Of a stretch of DNA of 64,000 bases, positions 54,532-63,915 are shown piece after piece. Within the stretch, counting starts at the first letter, position 1; every line of letters starts with the position of its first letter. The DNA is from Pseudoips prasinana (taxonomy: Eukaryota > Arthropoda > Insecta > Lepidoptera > Nolidae). Below the pieces are notes generated by a model that had not been told where the DNA came from, did not search any database, and saw only the letters and a list, made by a program, of their open reading frames with translations. Both the position numbers and the translations under genes were made by a program. The DNA is taken from NCBI GenBank assembly GCA_951640165.1, contig OX621254.1, positions 28,618,001 through 28,682,000 on the forward strand, in the 5' to 3' direction.

Positions 54532-54758
54532 GTATCCTGGGGCATTATTCACAAACGCCACCTGATCCCAAACTAAGCAGAGCTTGTACTATGGAAACCT
54601 GATGTCTGATATACTACATTTATATACTGTTCTTTTGTAAATACATGATTATATAGTTACACACATGTTCATACACACAAATATATTTGTCCTGGGTGGG
54701 AATCGAACCCACGACTTCCAGCATGAAAAGCAAGCATTTGCCAACCACGCTAAGATGC
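54532..54758 (-). mobile_element. SINE-B
   Basis: Complete, with B box GGGTTCGATTCCCACCC on the minus strand. Inserted at the LINE-T tail end. Confidence 0.8.
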
Positions 54759-54928
54759 TCTTCATTTGGTATTACTTTTATACAACTACATTTTATAATT
54801 GACGTCCTCTTATTAGGATGTGATTAAAACAGCATATGAGTGCTTGTAGGCTTAACTTCAGATACCCTATTACTATTGTTTCAAAGTGACCCATGTAATA
54901 TTGTTCAGAACGATGCCAGACTCAATGT

Positions 54929-55513
54929 ACAGACGCGAGCACATCAAGCTACCCCAATCTGTCTAATTTCCCCAATTGAAAGTGAACCTTATGGTTATAA
55001 GATAAAGTAGAAAATCATCATCTTCATCATATCAGCCGAAAGACGTCCACTGCTGGACAAAGGCCTCCTCCAAAGATCTCCACAATTGCCGGTCTTGCGA
55101 TATCCGCATCCAGCGATTTCCAGCGACCCACACAAGATCATCGGTCCATCTTGTAGGGGGCCTGCCCACGCTGCGACTTCCGGTTCGTGGTCGCGACTCG
55201 AGAACCTTTCTGCCCCAGCGGCCGTCGGCGTCAGCTCTACGAGCTATGTGCCCTGCCCACTGCCACTTCAGCTTGGCAATTCTTAGGGCTATGTCGGTTA
55301 CTTCGGTTCGCCTGCGGATCTCAACATTTTTGGTTCGATCTCGCAGGGAAACTCCAAGCATAACCCTTTCCATTGCTCTTTGGGTGACCTTGAGCCGCCT
55401 GATAAGGCCCAAAGTGAGCGACCACGTCTCTGTTCCGTAAATCATCATTTTTATAGAAAATCTATAAAAGAAATTTGACAGATTGGGGAAGCTGGATGTG
55501 CTGGTGTCTGTAC
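54929..55513. mobile_element. MITE-N interrupted by LINE-T
   Basis: TGTACAGACGCGAGCACATC at the left and GATGTGCTGGTGTCTGTACA at the right. Removing 55017-55462 leaves a sequence collinear with the complement of 10569-10713. Confidence 0.8.
55017..55453 (-). pseudogene. LINE-T (RTE-like) 3' end with 9-bp target duplication
   Basis: TAGAAAATC borders both sides (55008-55016 and 55454-55462). The minus strand is open for 138 codons: MMIYGTETWSLTLGLIRRLK, VTQRAMERVMLGVSLRDRTK, IALRIAKLKWQWAGHIARRA, GRWGRKVLESRPRTGSRSVG, RPPTRWTDDLVWVAGNRW, ending QQWTSFG stop and an ATGATG-type tail. This is the C-terminal end of the endonuclease/reverse transcriptase; catalytic domains are gone. The intact frame implies recent insertion. 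Confidence 0.85.
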
Positions 55514-55665
55514 ATAAGCAAAAGTTTACATGAAAGCCTGAGTAAACATGTTACTTTCGATAGATAGATATCTATCTATCTAAATTACACTTTATTTCAC
55601 TTCACAATTCCGCGAATACGCTTTCAGTAAACTTCAGAATCTGAATCATTTATTACACAAAAATA

Positions 55666-56045
55666 TTGACAGATATTTGTGTACATGAACACGTCTGTTT
55701 GTCCTGAGTCTGGGTATAATTATCTATACTACACAGTATTTATAATATAATAATATCTAGGGACAATGTCACACTAATCATCCTAGCCCCAAACTAAGCA
55801 AAGCTTGTAGGTACTATGGGTACCAGGCGACGATATACATACTTATATAGATAGATAAATACTTAAATACATAGAAGACATCCATGACTCAGAAACAAAT
55901 ATTCGTGCTCATCACACAAATATTTGCACTTACCGGGATTCGAACCCATAAAAGAAAAAGGAGTAGGTAATTATATGAGCAATCTGGTTTCCATAGTACA
56001 AGCTCTGCTTAGTTTCGTATCAGATGGCCGTGTGTAAATCATTAT
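55666..56045 (+). mobile_element. SINE-B interrupted by SINE-A
   Basis: Body CAGATATTTGTGTACATGAA...CTGAGTCTGGGTATAATTAT to about 55745. 3' module resumes at about 55949 (AAAAGAAAAAGGAGTAGG, TACAAGCTCTGCTTAGTTTC). The head is absent. Confidence 0.7.
55757..55948 (-). mobile_element. SINE-A, 5'-truncated
   Basis: 3' module to the B box (GGGTTCGAATCCCGG); the A-box part is missing. 5' truncation is normal for LINE-mobilised SINEs. Confidence 0.8.
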
Positions 56046-56184
56046 TTATTTATATATGGTCCCAATATATTTATATATGGATAACTTTCTTTATTAACGT
56101 CTTTTAAGAATACATGTATGTACATAGCCATCAGCTTTTTGTCCGGGTCTATATCCTTTGATGCTTGCTTGCTTATCGTATGGG

Positions 56185-56400
56185 TAGTGGTAACCCTAGT
56201 GTCAGAGTTGCTCAAGCCGCCCTGTAGGCCTCTGGCATGGCTTTACGACTGTTGTCTAATGACTACAACCGGGACCGACAGCTTAACGTGCCCTCCGAAG
56301 CACGGAGACGCTCAGAAATTAAACCACTTTGGCGGTCACCCATCTATGGACTGACCGCGAGTCCAGTTGCTTAACCTCGCCGATCGCTTACGGACCGGTG
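56185..56400 (+). repeat. Repeat J, single-unit copy
   Basis: CCTAGTGTCAGAGTTGCTCA, AGGCCTCTGGCATGGCTTTA, ACAACCGGGACCGACAGCTT and CTTAACCTCGCCGATCGCTT. Confidence 0.6.
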
Positions 56401-56817
56401 AGAGCATCTAGCTTTGAGCGCCTATCCTTTGATAATTGTAATTAATTTCTATTGATGTGGTACCACAATAGCATTAACGCTACTAAGTCGATTTAAGTAC
56501 ATGATATTACGAAGGCGAAAAGTCCGCACAAAGGCCGGCAGTCCCTTTGATTGCGTTACCAATTCCTTAAGTGGTTACCATGTTAAAGAGAAAAGCGAAA
56601 ATTCCCTTACCCTTAATGCATATGATGAGAGAGAAAAAATTGAGTAAACCGTAATACGATTTCGTCGTATACAAGCTAAAAGCATTTTTAAATTTAATGA
56701 CTTTCTAATGGGGCCTTAATATTTTTATTTTATAGACACTGTTCTGAGATTTGGGATGAGCTTCATAGGAAGCATTAATTTACTAGAGATCGCACTTGTT
56801 CGATATTCAACCATTAA
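56401..56817. other. No recognisable feature
   Basis: AT-rich. Confidence 0.4.
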
Positions 56818-56821
56818 TTAA

Positions 56822-58166
56822 CACTAGAGTGCACGCGCGGGCTACATATGTAACCCAGCGTGTAATATTGTCGCATATAATTTTTGTTTGCCGCGCTACA
56901 GCGCAATCGTCTAATGTATTCCTCAAGCATTACCCCCCGCTCCCGCCAGGAGCGTGCCAACTCCCGCGGCTCACAGACGTCTGCAAAAATCGCCCTTGAA
57001 ATTGGTGGGCTACGCCTGTAGCCCGCGCGAGCGTTGGAGGAAATTAAGTGTTTAGTGTGCAAGTGGTGAAATTGAGGTAAATATGAAACATTTGTTGCAG
57101 TATTACTACAAAACGTACTGTTAATTAATTTTTAAGTGTTTGTTGTTTGTATTTATGGGTTTTTCATGTATCTTTATTCTGTTTTGTTCAATTTTTAGAT
57201 GGCGGGTAACTCGAACAGATTGTGCGACCAAATACAAAGATGGCTGCTGGAGGATAATGAAAACGACGACATTTCGAGCGAAAGTGAGGAAGGCGGAGAA
57301 TCCGCGGAACAAAGTGGCCCGCTTGAATCTCCTCACCATTCTGATACGGAACAAAATGGCGCGGAAGACGAGGACGAAGATGATCTATCGACTTTGGCTT
57401 CCTATCAGTCCCGTAATGGTTCAAAATGGAGCAAGATTGCACCGCCCACTTCAAGAACCAGATCTCACAACATTTTAGTCGGTCCACCAGGCCTAGTAGG
57501 TATAGCATAAGATGCTAAAACGGCTCTCATATCATTCCTGCTGTCGGATTGACAAGTCGGATTTGATCTTGCAATACCTTCTATTGAGCGTCGTATATCC
57601 CAACAAAATATACCCAGAGGTATTAAACTGAAAGGCAGACTACTTCTAGGATTGGCAGAACAACCCCTGCAACAAAATATGCCTATTCGGGGAGGAGATG
57701 GTCGGTGTGTTTTTTGCAGAAGGGGTCCCGACCGTAGCACGCGCAAGCAATGCAGCAAATGTATGAGGCGTATTTCTAGCGAACATCAGGCAGTCGTGTG
57801 TCCGGAATGTATGCCTATAGACTGATTTATTACCCGTTACTTTGATAATAGATTCAATTAGATTAAAATAAACGCCTTTTGTGATAAATATTACGTTCGT
57901 AAATGAAAATAAGACTTAGAGAACTCAACCTTCCAAATATTTGTTGATTTATAAGAAGTTTATGTTTAAGTTTCAAATTATAATAGAGAATCTAAATTTT
58001 GTTGACTTTATGAGCCATTTTGATAAAAATAAATATGTTTAGTAATTATATGCTGTGTTTTACTATTTTTTTGCCTAATTCAGAGAAATAATTGACCCAT
58101 AAGTGGCCTACACCTGTAGCCCGCGCGTGCGCTTAAGGAGTTTTTATGGGCGCGTGCACTCTAGTG
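56822..58166 (+). mobile_element. piggyBac-type transposon, internally deleted
   Basis: Both ends read CACTAGAGTGCACGCGC inward (17-bp inverted repeats) and are flanked by TTAA (56818-56821 and 58167-58170), the signature target of this superfamily. Subterminal repeats of the GCACGCGCGGGCTACA type lie right next to the left terminal repeat but about 20-30 bp inside the right one, an asymmetry known for piggyBac. A further GCTACGCCTGTAGCCCGCGC copy lies at about 57009. Length 1,345 bp versus roughly 2.4 kb for complete elements. Ends look usable; the transposase is not. Confidence 0.9.
57199..57825 (+). pseudogene. piggyBac-type transposase missing its catalytic core
   Basis: From the ATG at 57199 the frame reads an acidic N-terminal region (about residues 1-60, rich in Glu, Asp, Ser), then ASYQSRNGSKWSKIAPPTSR and RSHNILVGPPGLVGIA up to a TAA (57508-57510). 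In the same frame it continues DAKTALISFLLSD, a TGA, then FDLAIPSIERRISQQNIPRG and GRCVFCRRGPDRSTRKQCSK, CMRRISSEHQAVVCPECMPI and stop. The latter is the C-terminal cysteine-rich zinc-binding domain of the family. The central part with the three catalytic Asp residues (several hundred residues in full-length proteins) is absent, the junction lying near 57540-57560, and it joins in frame. Two stops argue against a current product. Confidence 0.85.
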
Positions 58167-58478
58167 TTAAGGTTATAATATTATCAAAGACTATAGACAT
58201 TAAAGACAAATAATATATTAAACTGTTGTCAGTTTTGACTGTCAGTTAGTCATCTCTTAAAAGACTTGACTCATACTTGGACTAGTCCAAAAACTTAACT
58301 CTAATATTTCTCAAATAATCTGGCGTAGCTTCAATGCACTTTAGAAATTAGATTTATACGAATAAGCCCAATTTAGAAAGTATATACGCCACTTTCCCTT
58401 GGTGTAAATATTAATACTAACACTTCTATTACTATTACATGTAACTTATACCTAAGAGAGATTTGGAAATAAAATAGC
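58167..58478. other. No recognisable feature
   Basis: AT-rich. Confidence 0.4.
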
Positions 58479-58632
58479 TTAATTATTAATACTTTCCCGT
58501 GCTAACCACAGAAGCCTGCTCTTATACATCTTAACAGCCGTTTCTGGTGATGATAATCTTTCACCGTGTAAATAATTCTTCATTTTTGGGAACAGTTCGG
58601 GACTATATTTACAGGGTTCTTCAATAACTTCC
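58479..58632 (-). pseudogene. mariner-like transposase C-terminal scrap
   Basis: Minus strand reads PEVIEEPCKYSPELFPKMKN, YLHGERLSSPETAVKMYKSR, then LLWLARESINN and stop. YSP...LFPK-x-K-x-L-x-G and the following SS-x-E-x-AV resemble the end of mariner-family DDD transposases (where ...YSPDLAP...FLFPxLKxxLxG is usual), with the DLAPCD part missing. No terminal repeats seen. The match is from memory of the family only. Confidence 0.45.
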
Positions 58633-58654
58633 GGAAAACAAATGGTTGCGTATC

Positions 58655-59262
58655 AATAGTTATTTACTGTACAATTGCTCAGAGTTAGACAACTATACAT
58701 ACTTAGTATTACTCTACGGTTCCATAAAACCTCGCTAAACCGCTATACTCAAAGTCACTCTCATCGGAAAGTAAGATGGGACAGAATTAGGTGTTATAAA
58801 TCTATAGGTAGAAAATCTTCTGGTTTTATGGGACCATACATATATGGAAAAATAAACAACCTACACAATATAATAAAAGAAACCAAAAATAAATGCAAAA
58901 AATTAGTGACTCACTGGCTCCTTACGCTGAATTATAACCAAACCGAAGAATTTATCGAAATTCTAGAGTAAGTAATGCAGACACGCACACAAACACACAC
59001 ACACAGACATACACTTAACAGCACACACACCACACTACACACACACTCCACACACACGCACACATCATACACACACACATACTCAAATTATGTTGATTGT
59101 TCTAGTTTAGGTTTTAAGTTCTAGAATTAAGTTTTTGTAAACGGATCGGAGCCTAGGTCCTACAACACAGGGAATCCTAGTGAAGGATCTAGATCATAAC
59201 CAATAATGTAAAAATTTCTGGCAATAAACGATTTTCATTTTTTTTATTTTTTTCATTTTTTT
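58655..59262 (+). pseudogene. LINE-V-related 3' fragment
   Basis: LRVRQLYILSITLRFHKTSL, later KSIGRKSSGFMGPYIYGKIN, NLHNIIKETKNKCKKLVTHW and LLTLNYNQTEEFIEILE stop (58971-58973). It parallels LTVRQLFILNTILKQHSLL...YKCKK..WLLQLNY of LINE-V but is clearly another subfamily. The 3' UTR again has dense CA repeats (58979-59085) and an ATTTTTTTTA-rich end. Confidence 0.7.
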
Positions 59263-60024
59263 AAAACTCTTCCTAAGTAGCCACGTCTCCAATTTAATTA
59301 AAAAAGTAGCATCCTTCCGTGTAGCGGCAGACCCGACCAGACCGGCTTGGTTTCAGGTTGCCTGCAAAGACCGAAATACACGTTTGCTATTTTGGTACCG
59401 TACTTTTAAATCGAAATAATATTTCGACGTCTATCACTATGGCTTCCACAAAATATGGCTTGCCTATAAGTTGAATCTGATGAGTATTGTATTGCACCAA
59501 GTGATGCTCACCGTTTTTCGAGGAGTACATCGGGAGCAAATTTTTTTCACCCCCAACTGTTTTTGTAGGATTGATTGTGTAATAGGTGTTTAGGTTGAAT
59601 TTTTATTGTTATGGCGACTGGATAAGTAAACAAGAGTGTGTCTTCGATCACATTTATTTTCCTACTTAATTAAATATCTATTATAACACTGCTAAGTATC
59701 GTTGACGAACATGCGGACATTAACACTAATTTATGAATGAGTGGACTTCACTTTTAGGTATCCCTACTCATACATAAGTAAGGATGTCTAAATTGCATGG
59801 TAGGCCACATGTTCGTCGATATAATGATACGGTGTATGTACGAAATCGATTTTTTTTTGTTCTGAATAGCGACTACACAGTAGACTTTGGTGATGGTCGT
59901 CCATCATCGAAAAAATCGTCACTGAGATTGATATGACCACATTTGAATTCTACAAATCAGGTAATAAAAAATAATAATAAATAAACAGTCCGTTTGTAAA
60001 GAAATAAATAATGAAAAAAAAAAT
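59263..60024. other. No recognisable feature
   Basis: AT-rich. Confidence 0.4.
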
Positions 60025-60180
60025 ATTATTCCCAACAAGCACAGATAATCCTTAACTTTGTTTACATCTAAGACGATATAAATAATTGCGTTTAGTTTAC
60101 ATAATACCTATGAAGCATGCAACATTATAAGTACTAGCTAGAAAAGGCGTCTACCGCAGCAAATGTTACAGTAAATAATA
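60025..60180. repeat. Two-copy dispersed repeat, copy 2
   Basis: See 15365-15540. GAAGCATGCAACATTATAAG and CAGCAAATGTTACAGTAAAT are the best-matching parts. Confidence 0.55.
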
Positions 60181-60388
60181 ATTATTACTGTAACGCTGAT
60201 CTTCCGATAGCGCTTAAAAAACTATTTTTAATTTCAATGTTAAGCCTTTCGTCCCCAAAATCACTCGCAACACTGTGCTGAGGTATGAAACTACATATAA
60301 AAACGTAGTATACTACGGAAATTTTGCCGAGTCAAATCAACGATGACGTAACCCAATATTTAAAATGGCGCCAAAATGTTAAAGCCAG

Positions 60389-60709
60389 TCAAAAATAGGT
60401 GAAACAAACTGGATTTAAAAAAAATTCAAGAGTTCTATTTTCAAATGTAAATCGTAATTGGTTTTTAAATACTGTTAATGAATGTGGCCAGTTCTGGAAG
60501 CATTTATAACGTCCTATGTAAGGACAGTGCAGCGAAAAAGGCGTCTCTATGTGTCCTTTACCGCATTGATCACGGAGAGTGTTTTGAGGATTTGTTCGAA
60601 CAGATTTTTTTCCACGACAAACCTTCTCGTTAGAAGTGGAAATTTTATCCGAACCATCTAGATGAATTGTCAGCTGCCACCGGGCGATTGACAAAAAACG
60701 CACTACCAC
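60389..60709 (-). CDS. Unassigned open frame, 106 codons
   Basis: Minus-strand frame with balanced composition (several Cys, Trp and His; GKGHIETPFSLHCPYIGRYK, WPHSLTVFKNQLRFTFENRT). It is preceded on that strand by a TTCTACAG acceptor-like site at about 60710-60717. It could be an exon or a transposon remnant. No repeat partner in the window and no family recognised. Chance is also possible at this length. Confidence 0.25.
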   Translation of the reverse strand: MVVRFLSIARWQLTIHLDGSDKISTSNEKVCRGKKSVRTNPQNTLRDQCGKGHIETPFSLHCPYIGRYKCFQNWPHSLTVFKNQLRFTFENRTLEFFLNPVCFTYF

Positions 60710-60857
60710 TCTGTAGAATCAATTAACTACGGAGGTATTTAAAAGCCGGTATGAAATGGTAACCTTCAAGAAGCTAGGCTATTCCATTCATAAAATCCGA
60801 GAAAACACTTGCGGCTCCTCTGGTGTTGCAAATTACGAATTCTATTATACTTTGCTG

Positions 60858-61491
60858 TCTATATATATAAAAGCAGAAACTGACTGACTAATCGATAAAG
60901 GCACATCAGAAACCGCTAGATCTAGAACCATGCAATTTTCAAAAATGATCCTTAGGTGTGCTATAAAAATATTTTTTGCGAATTCAGCCCCTAAGAGGGT
61001 GAAAAGAAATTACACAGTTTGTATGGAACAACGTGTTTTTTGGTCTGAACAACTTTAAAATTGGCAGTTATATTCTAGAAAAGATTATTTAAAGAAATTT
61101 AAAGACACGCCTGTTTATCGCTTTTTAATATTTGACCCCTAAAATGATAAAAGGGGGCTACAAATATAATTCATTAGATTTATTACGAAATCAGTATTAA
61201 AACTCCTTAATGCAATCAACTATTTACATTGAATTTTAACATGTTTGAATACTAAGATTTACCCCATAAGGGGTTAAAAGCTTGTAAGAAACCTGATCAA
61301 ACGTAAGTACTTCTTACGTTTAATCAGGTTTCTTACAAGCTTTTAACGCCTTATGGGGTAAATCTTAGTATGCAGTGTTTATTTTGTTTGTAGTATAGGA
61401 GGAAGTCCTGAACCATATATAACACGACTAGGTACGTTTTAACCTCTTCCTTGTCTGGTTTCGACTCCCACCCGGACGAAGTCACGCGCTA
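60858..61491 (+). mobile_element. Helitron-like repeat with an internal hairpin
   Basis: Starts TCTATATATATAAAAGCAGA followed by CTGACTGACTAATCG. It contains CCCCTAAGAGGGTGAAAAGA-type lines and ends CCGGACGAAGTCACGCGCTA CAG with TAG before AT. The start and end resemble lepidopteran Helitrons. The terminal CTAG is not clean, so the call is tentative. Confidence 0.45.
61249..61371. repeat. 59-bp near-perfect hairpin, 5-nt loop
   Basis: Arms 61249-61307 and 61313-61371 (ATACTAAGATTTACCCCATA outer, CAAACGTAAG inner) pair with two mismatches around TACTT. Confidence 0.9.
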
Positions 61492-62028
61492 CAGATAGAT
61501 ATATAAAAACAAGCTAAAATCGATAGATAAACTGATAAGACTTGGCTGGTTTATCATAAGATTGCCGATTATTTTAAAGGAGTTACTTCATTACATTACA
61601 TGTCCCAAAAAGAACTAATACATGGCAAACCTACCTAGGTGAGTTGAGCTTAATTTGGATCCCTACCGGGAGCTGTTCGTTTAATTGAATCGTACTAATT
61701 ATGGGCCATCCAATATGGGAACGGTGACAAATCGGCTTCCGTAATTAGAGGATATGGGTTTTCGTACGAAGGTTTAACTGTAGATACTTGTGTCTTTATG
61801 GTGGGTGCCTACTGTTCTTCGGATAGGGACCGAAGTCAATTTAGTTTCGTGCTACCTCCTTTTGTTACATAGTTAACTTATAGTAAACAAAGTATTATTA
61901 AGTGGGGTGGCATGAAAGGAAGGCCACACACACCCGTACATTCGGCGCACCGTGGACAACAGTAATAATAATAATAAAACATATTTATTCTCTCCTCACA
62001 AGATGAACGTTACAATTATATATCTAGG
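61492..62028. other. No recognisable feature
   Basis: AT-rich. An ATAATAATAATAA run near 61962. Confidence 0.4.
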
Positions 62029-62277
62029 GACAATATCTAGGGACAATGTCACACAGATCATCCTAGCCCCAAACTAAGCAAAGCTTGTACTATGGGTACC
62101 AAGCGACGATATACATACTTATATAGATAGATAAATACTTAAATACATAGAAAACATCCATGACTCAGAAACAAATATTCGTGCTCATCACACAAATATT
62201 TGCACTTACCGGGATTCGAACCCAGGACCACCAGCTTCGTAGGCGGGAGCACTACCAACTAGGCTACGATGACCGCC
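62029..62277 (-). mobile_element. SINE-A
   Basis: Complete. ATATCTAGGGACA is doubled at its 3' edge (62020-62045), a small tandem slip. Confidence 0.85.
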
Positions 62278-62445
62278 ATAATAATATCATATTTAACTTA
62301 ATGTAGATCTTAATTAGTTCAACTTTGTGGCTGGACTGGGACTGGTGCCTGATACTACAAAACACTTTAGGTAAACTCATACTGACAATTCTACATTAGT
62401 GTTACATTTTCATGAGTTAGTAATGACTTGATGTTATGTACTTTT

Positions 62446-62640
62446 TAACCGACTTCAAAAGGAGGAGGTTCTCAAGTTCACCGGTATTTTTTTTATGTAT
62501 GTACACCGATTACTCGGAGATTTGTGATTCGATTTACGTGATTCTTTTTTAATTTGATGCGGAATAGTTGCCATTTGGTCCCACAAAAAAAATTACATAG
62601 TTTGGCTTATTAGTTTTCATTTTATGGACATTTTTGTATG
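62446..62640 (+). repeat. Repeat R
   Basis: TTAACCGACTTCAAAAGGAG, GTATGTACACCGATTACTCG and GAATAGTTGCCATTTGGTCC. Only the first block recurs here (23610-23650, complement). I recall it as a common insect repeat; class unknown. Confidence 0.45.
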
Positions 62641-62724
62641 AAAATTTTTGTTTATGTGGACGATGTAATTGTCTTTGGCACAGACGTTTTTTATAATGAT
62701 GTTAACAATTAGTTTAGGAGGCTT

Positions 62725-62818
62725 CTACTGCTTCACCAGGAAATACAGGTAGAGTCTTATCCATCTAACAGATAGACTACAAACTAAGTGGACTGCGCCA
62801 GGGGCAAGTTCTAGCAGT
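62725..62818. repeat. Repeat G
   Basis: GCTTCTACTGCTTCACCAGG and AGACTACAAACTAAGTGGAC. Confidence 0.45.
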
Positions 62819-62822
62819 ATAA

Positions 62823-63095
62823 ATAAAATAAAATAAAATAAAAAATAAAAAACGGTTTTTATTCACGTAGACTTTAAAAAAGCGCTTGTAAATAGTCAGA
62901 ACATGTTTGCAGTAATATAGTTGTATACATTATTATTTCTAGTAACATAGATATTTAGGTACACATTGTATGAAAACATTTATAAAATTTATTTTATTAT
63001 AGCATTGATATTTAGCCAGCTCGTATCAAGTTATTGTCAAGAGATTATGTTTAATTATCTAGTTTAAGTCTAATATTCTTACTACATATTGTCGT
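62823..63095 (-). mobile_element. LINE-F 3' UTR
   Basis: AAATAAAATAAAATAAAA edge, then TATTCACGTAGACTTTAAAA through AGTTTAAGTCTAATATTC. Very close to 50701-50965. Confidence 0.65.
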
Positions 63096-63398
63096 TGTTA
63101 ATAAATTATCATAGTCATAGAGTTCTAAATGTAGAAAAAACTAAAAAGATCTTTGCTATATGAACCAATTTCAAGATAGCTAGCCTGTACAGTTAACAAA
63201 TAAGATTATTATATAACATAGAAAATACTTTGAATGAAAGGTTCTCGAGAAGAGACCATGAATCAGAAAACGCAGTGTTGGCTGGCCGTCTAGAAAGTTA
63301 AAGCGACGATCTCGCAAGCTTTGCGAGAAGCTGCTGGTTGCAGGAGGCCCAAGAACCAAGAACGCTCATTCAATAGAGCTCTTTTTTTTCTTTTTTTG
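63096..63398. other. Unassigned; possible LINE coding scrap
   Basis: 63245-63365 is GC-richer (GAAAACGCAGTGTTGGCTGG, GCGAGAAGCTGCTGGTTGCA) and could be a degraded LINE C-terminal region, but I cannot align it. Confidence 0.3.
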
Positions 63399-63633
63399 TC
63401 AATGTCACACAGATCATCCTAGCCCCAAACTAAGCAAAGCTTGTACTATGGGTACCAGGCGACGATATACATACTTATACAGATAGATATATACTTATAT
63501 ACAAAGAAAACATCCATGACTCGGAAACAAATATTCGTGCTCATCACACAAATATTTGCACTTACCGGGATTCGAACCCAGGGCCACCAGTTTCGTAGGC
63601 AGGAACACTACCAACTAGGCTACGGTGACCGTC
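63399..63633 (-). mobile_element. SINE-A
   Basis: Complete, preceded by a T-rich run. Confidence 0.85.
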
Positions 63634-63647
63634 GTAGTAAAAAAAGG

Positions 63648-63838
63648 ACCGCCCGCATTAAGGAATCTAATCTCTGTGTCGCGGGGTACTTTACAAACAT
63701 ATAATAGACGAATTACATTCAAACTCAGAACAACTATTTATGGGTCACACAAATAGTTGTCCGGCGCGGGATTGGAACCCGGGACACGAAGCGGCGAGGC
63801 GACTGTCTAAGCCGCTGCGCCACATGTGCAGTTTTGGA
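63648..63838 (-). mobile_element. SINE-E, copy 2
   Basis: Minus-strand head GTGGCGCAGCGGCTTAGACA and B box GGGTTCCAATCCCGCG. Abuts the head of SINE-A. Confidence 0.75.
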
Positions 63839-63915
63839 ATAGGTCCATATAAATTTTGTCTAAATCAATTATAATAAAAAGCTGAACCTGGTTATATTTT
63901 TTAATAACGTTTTAA

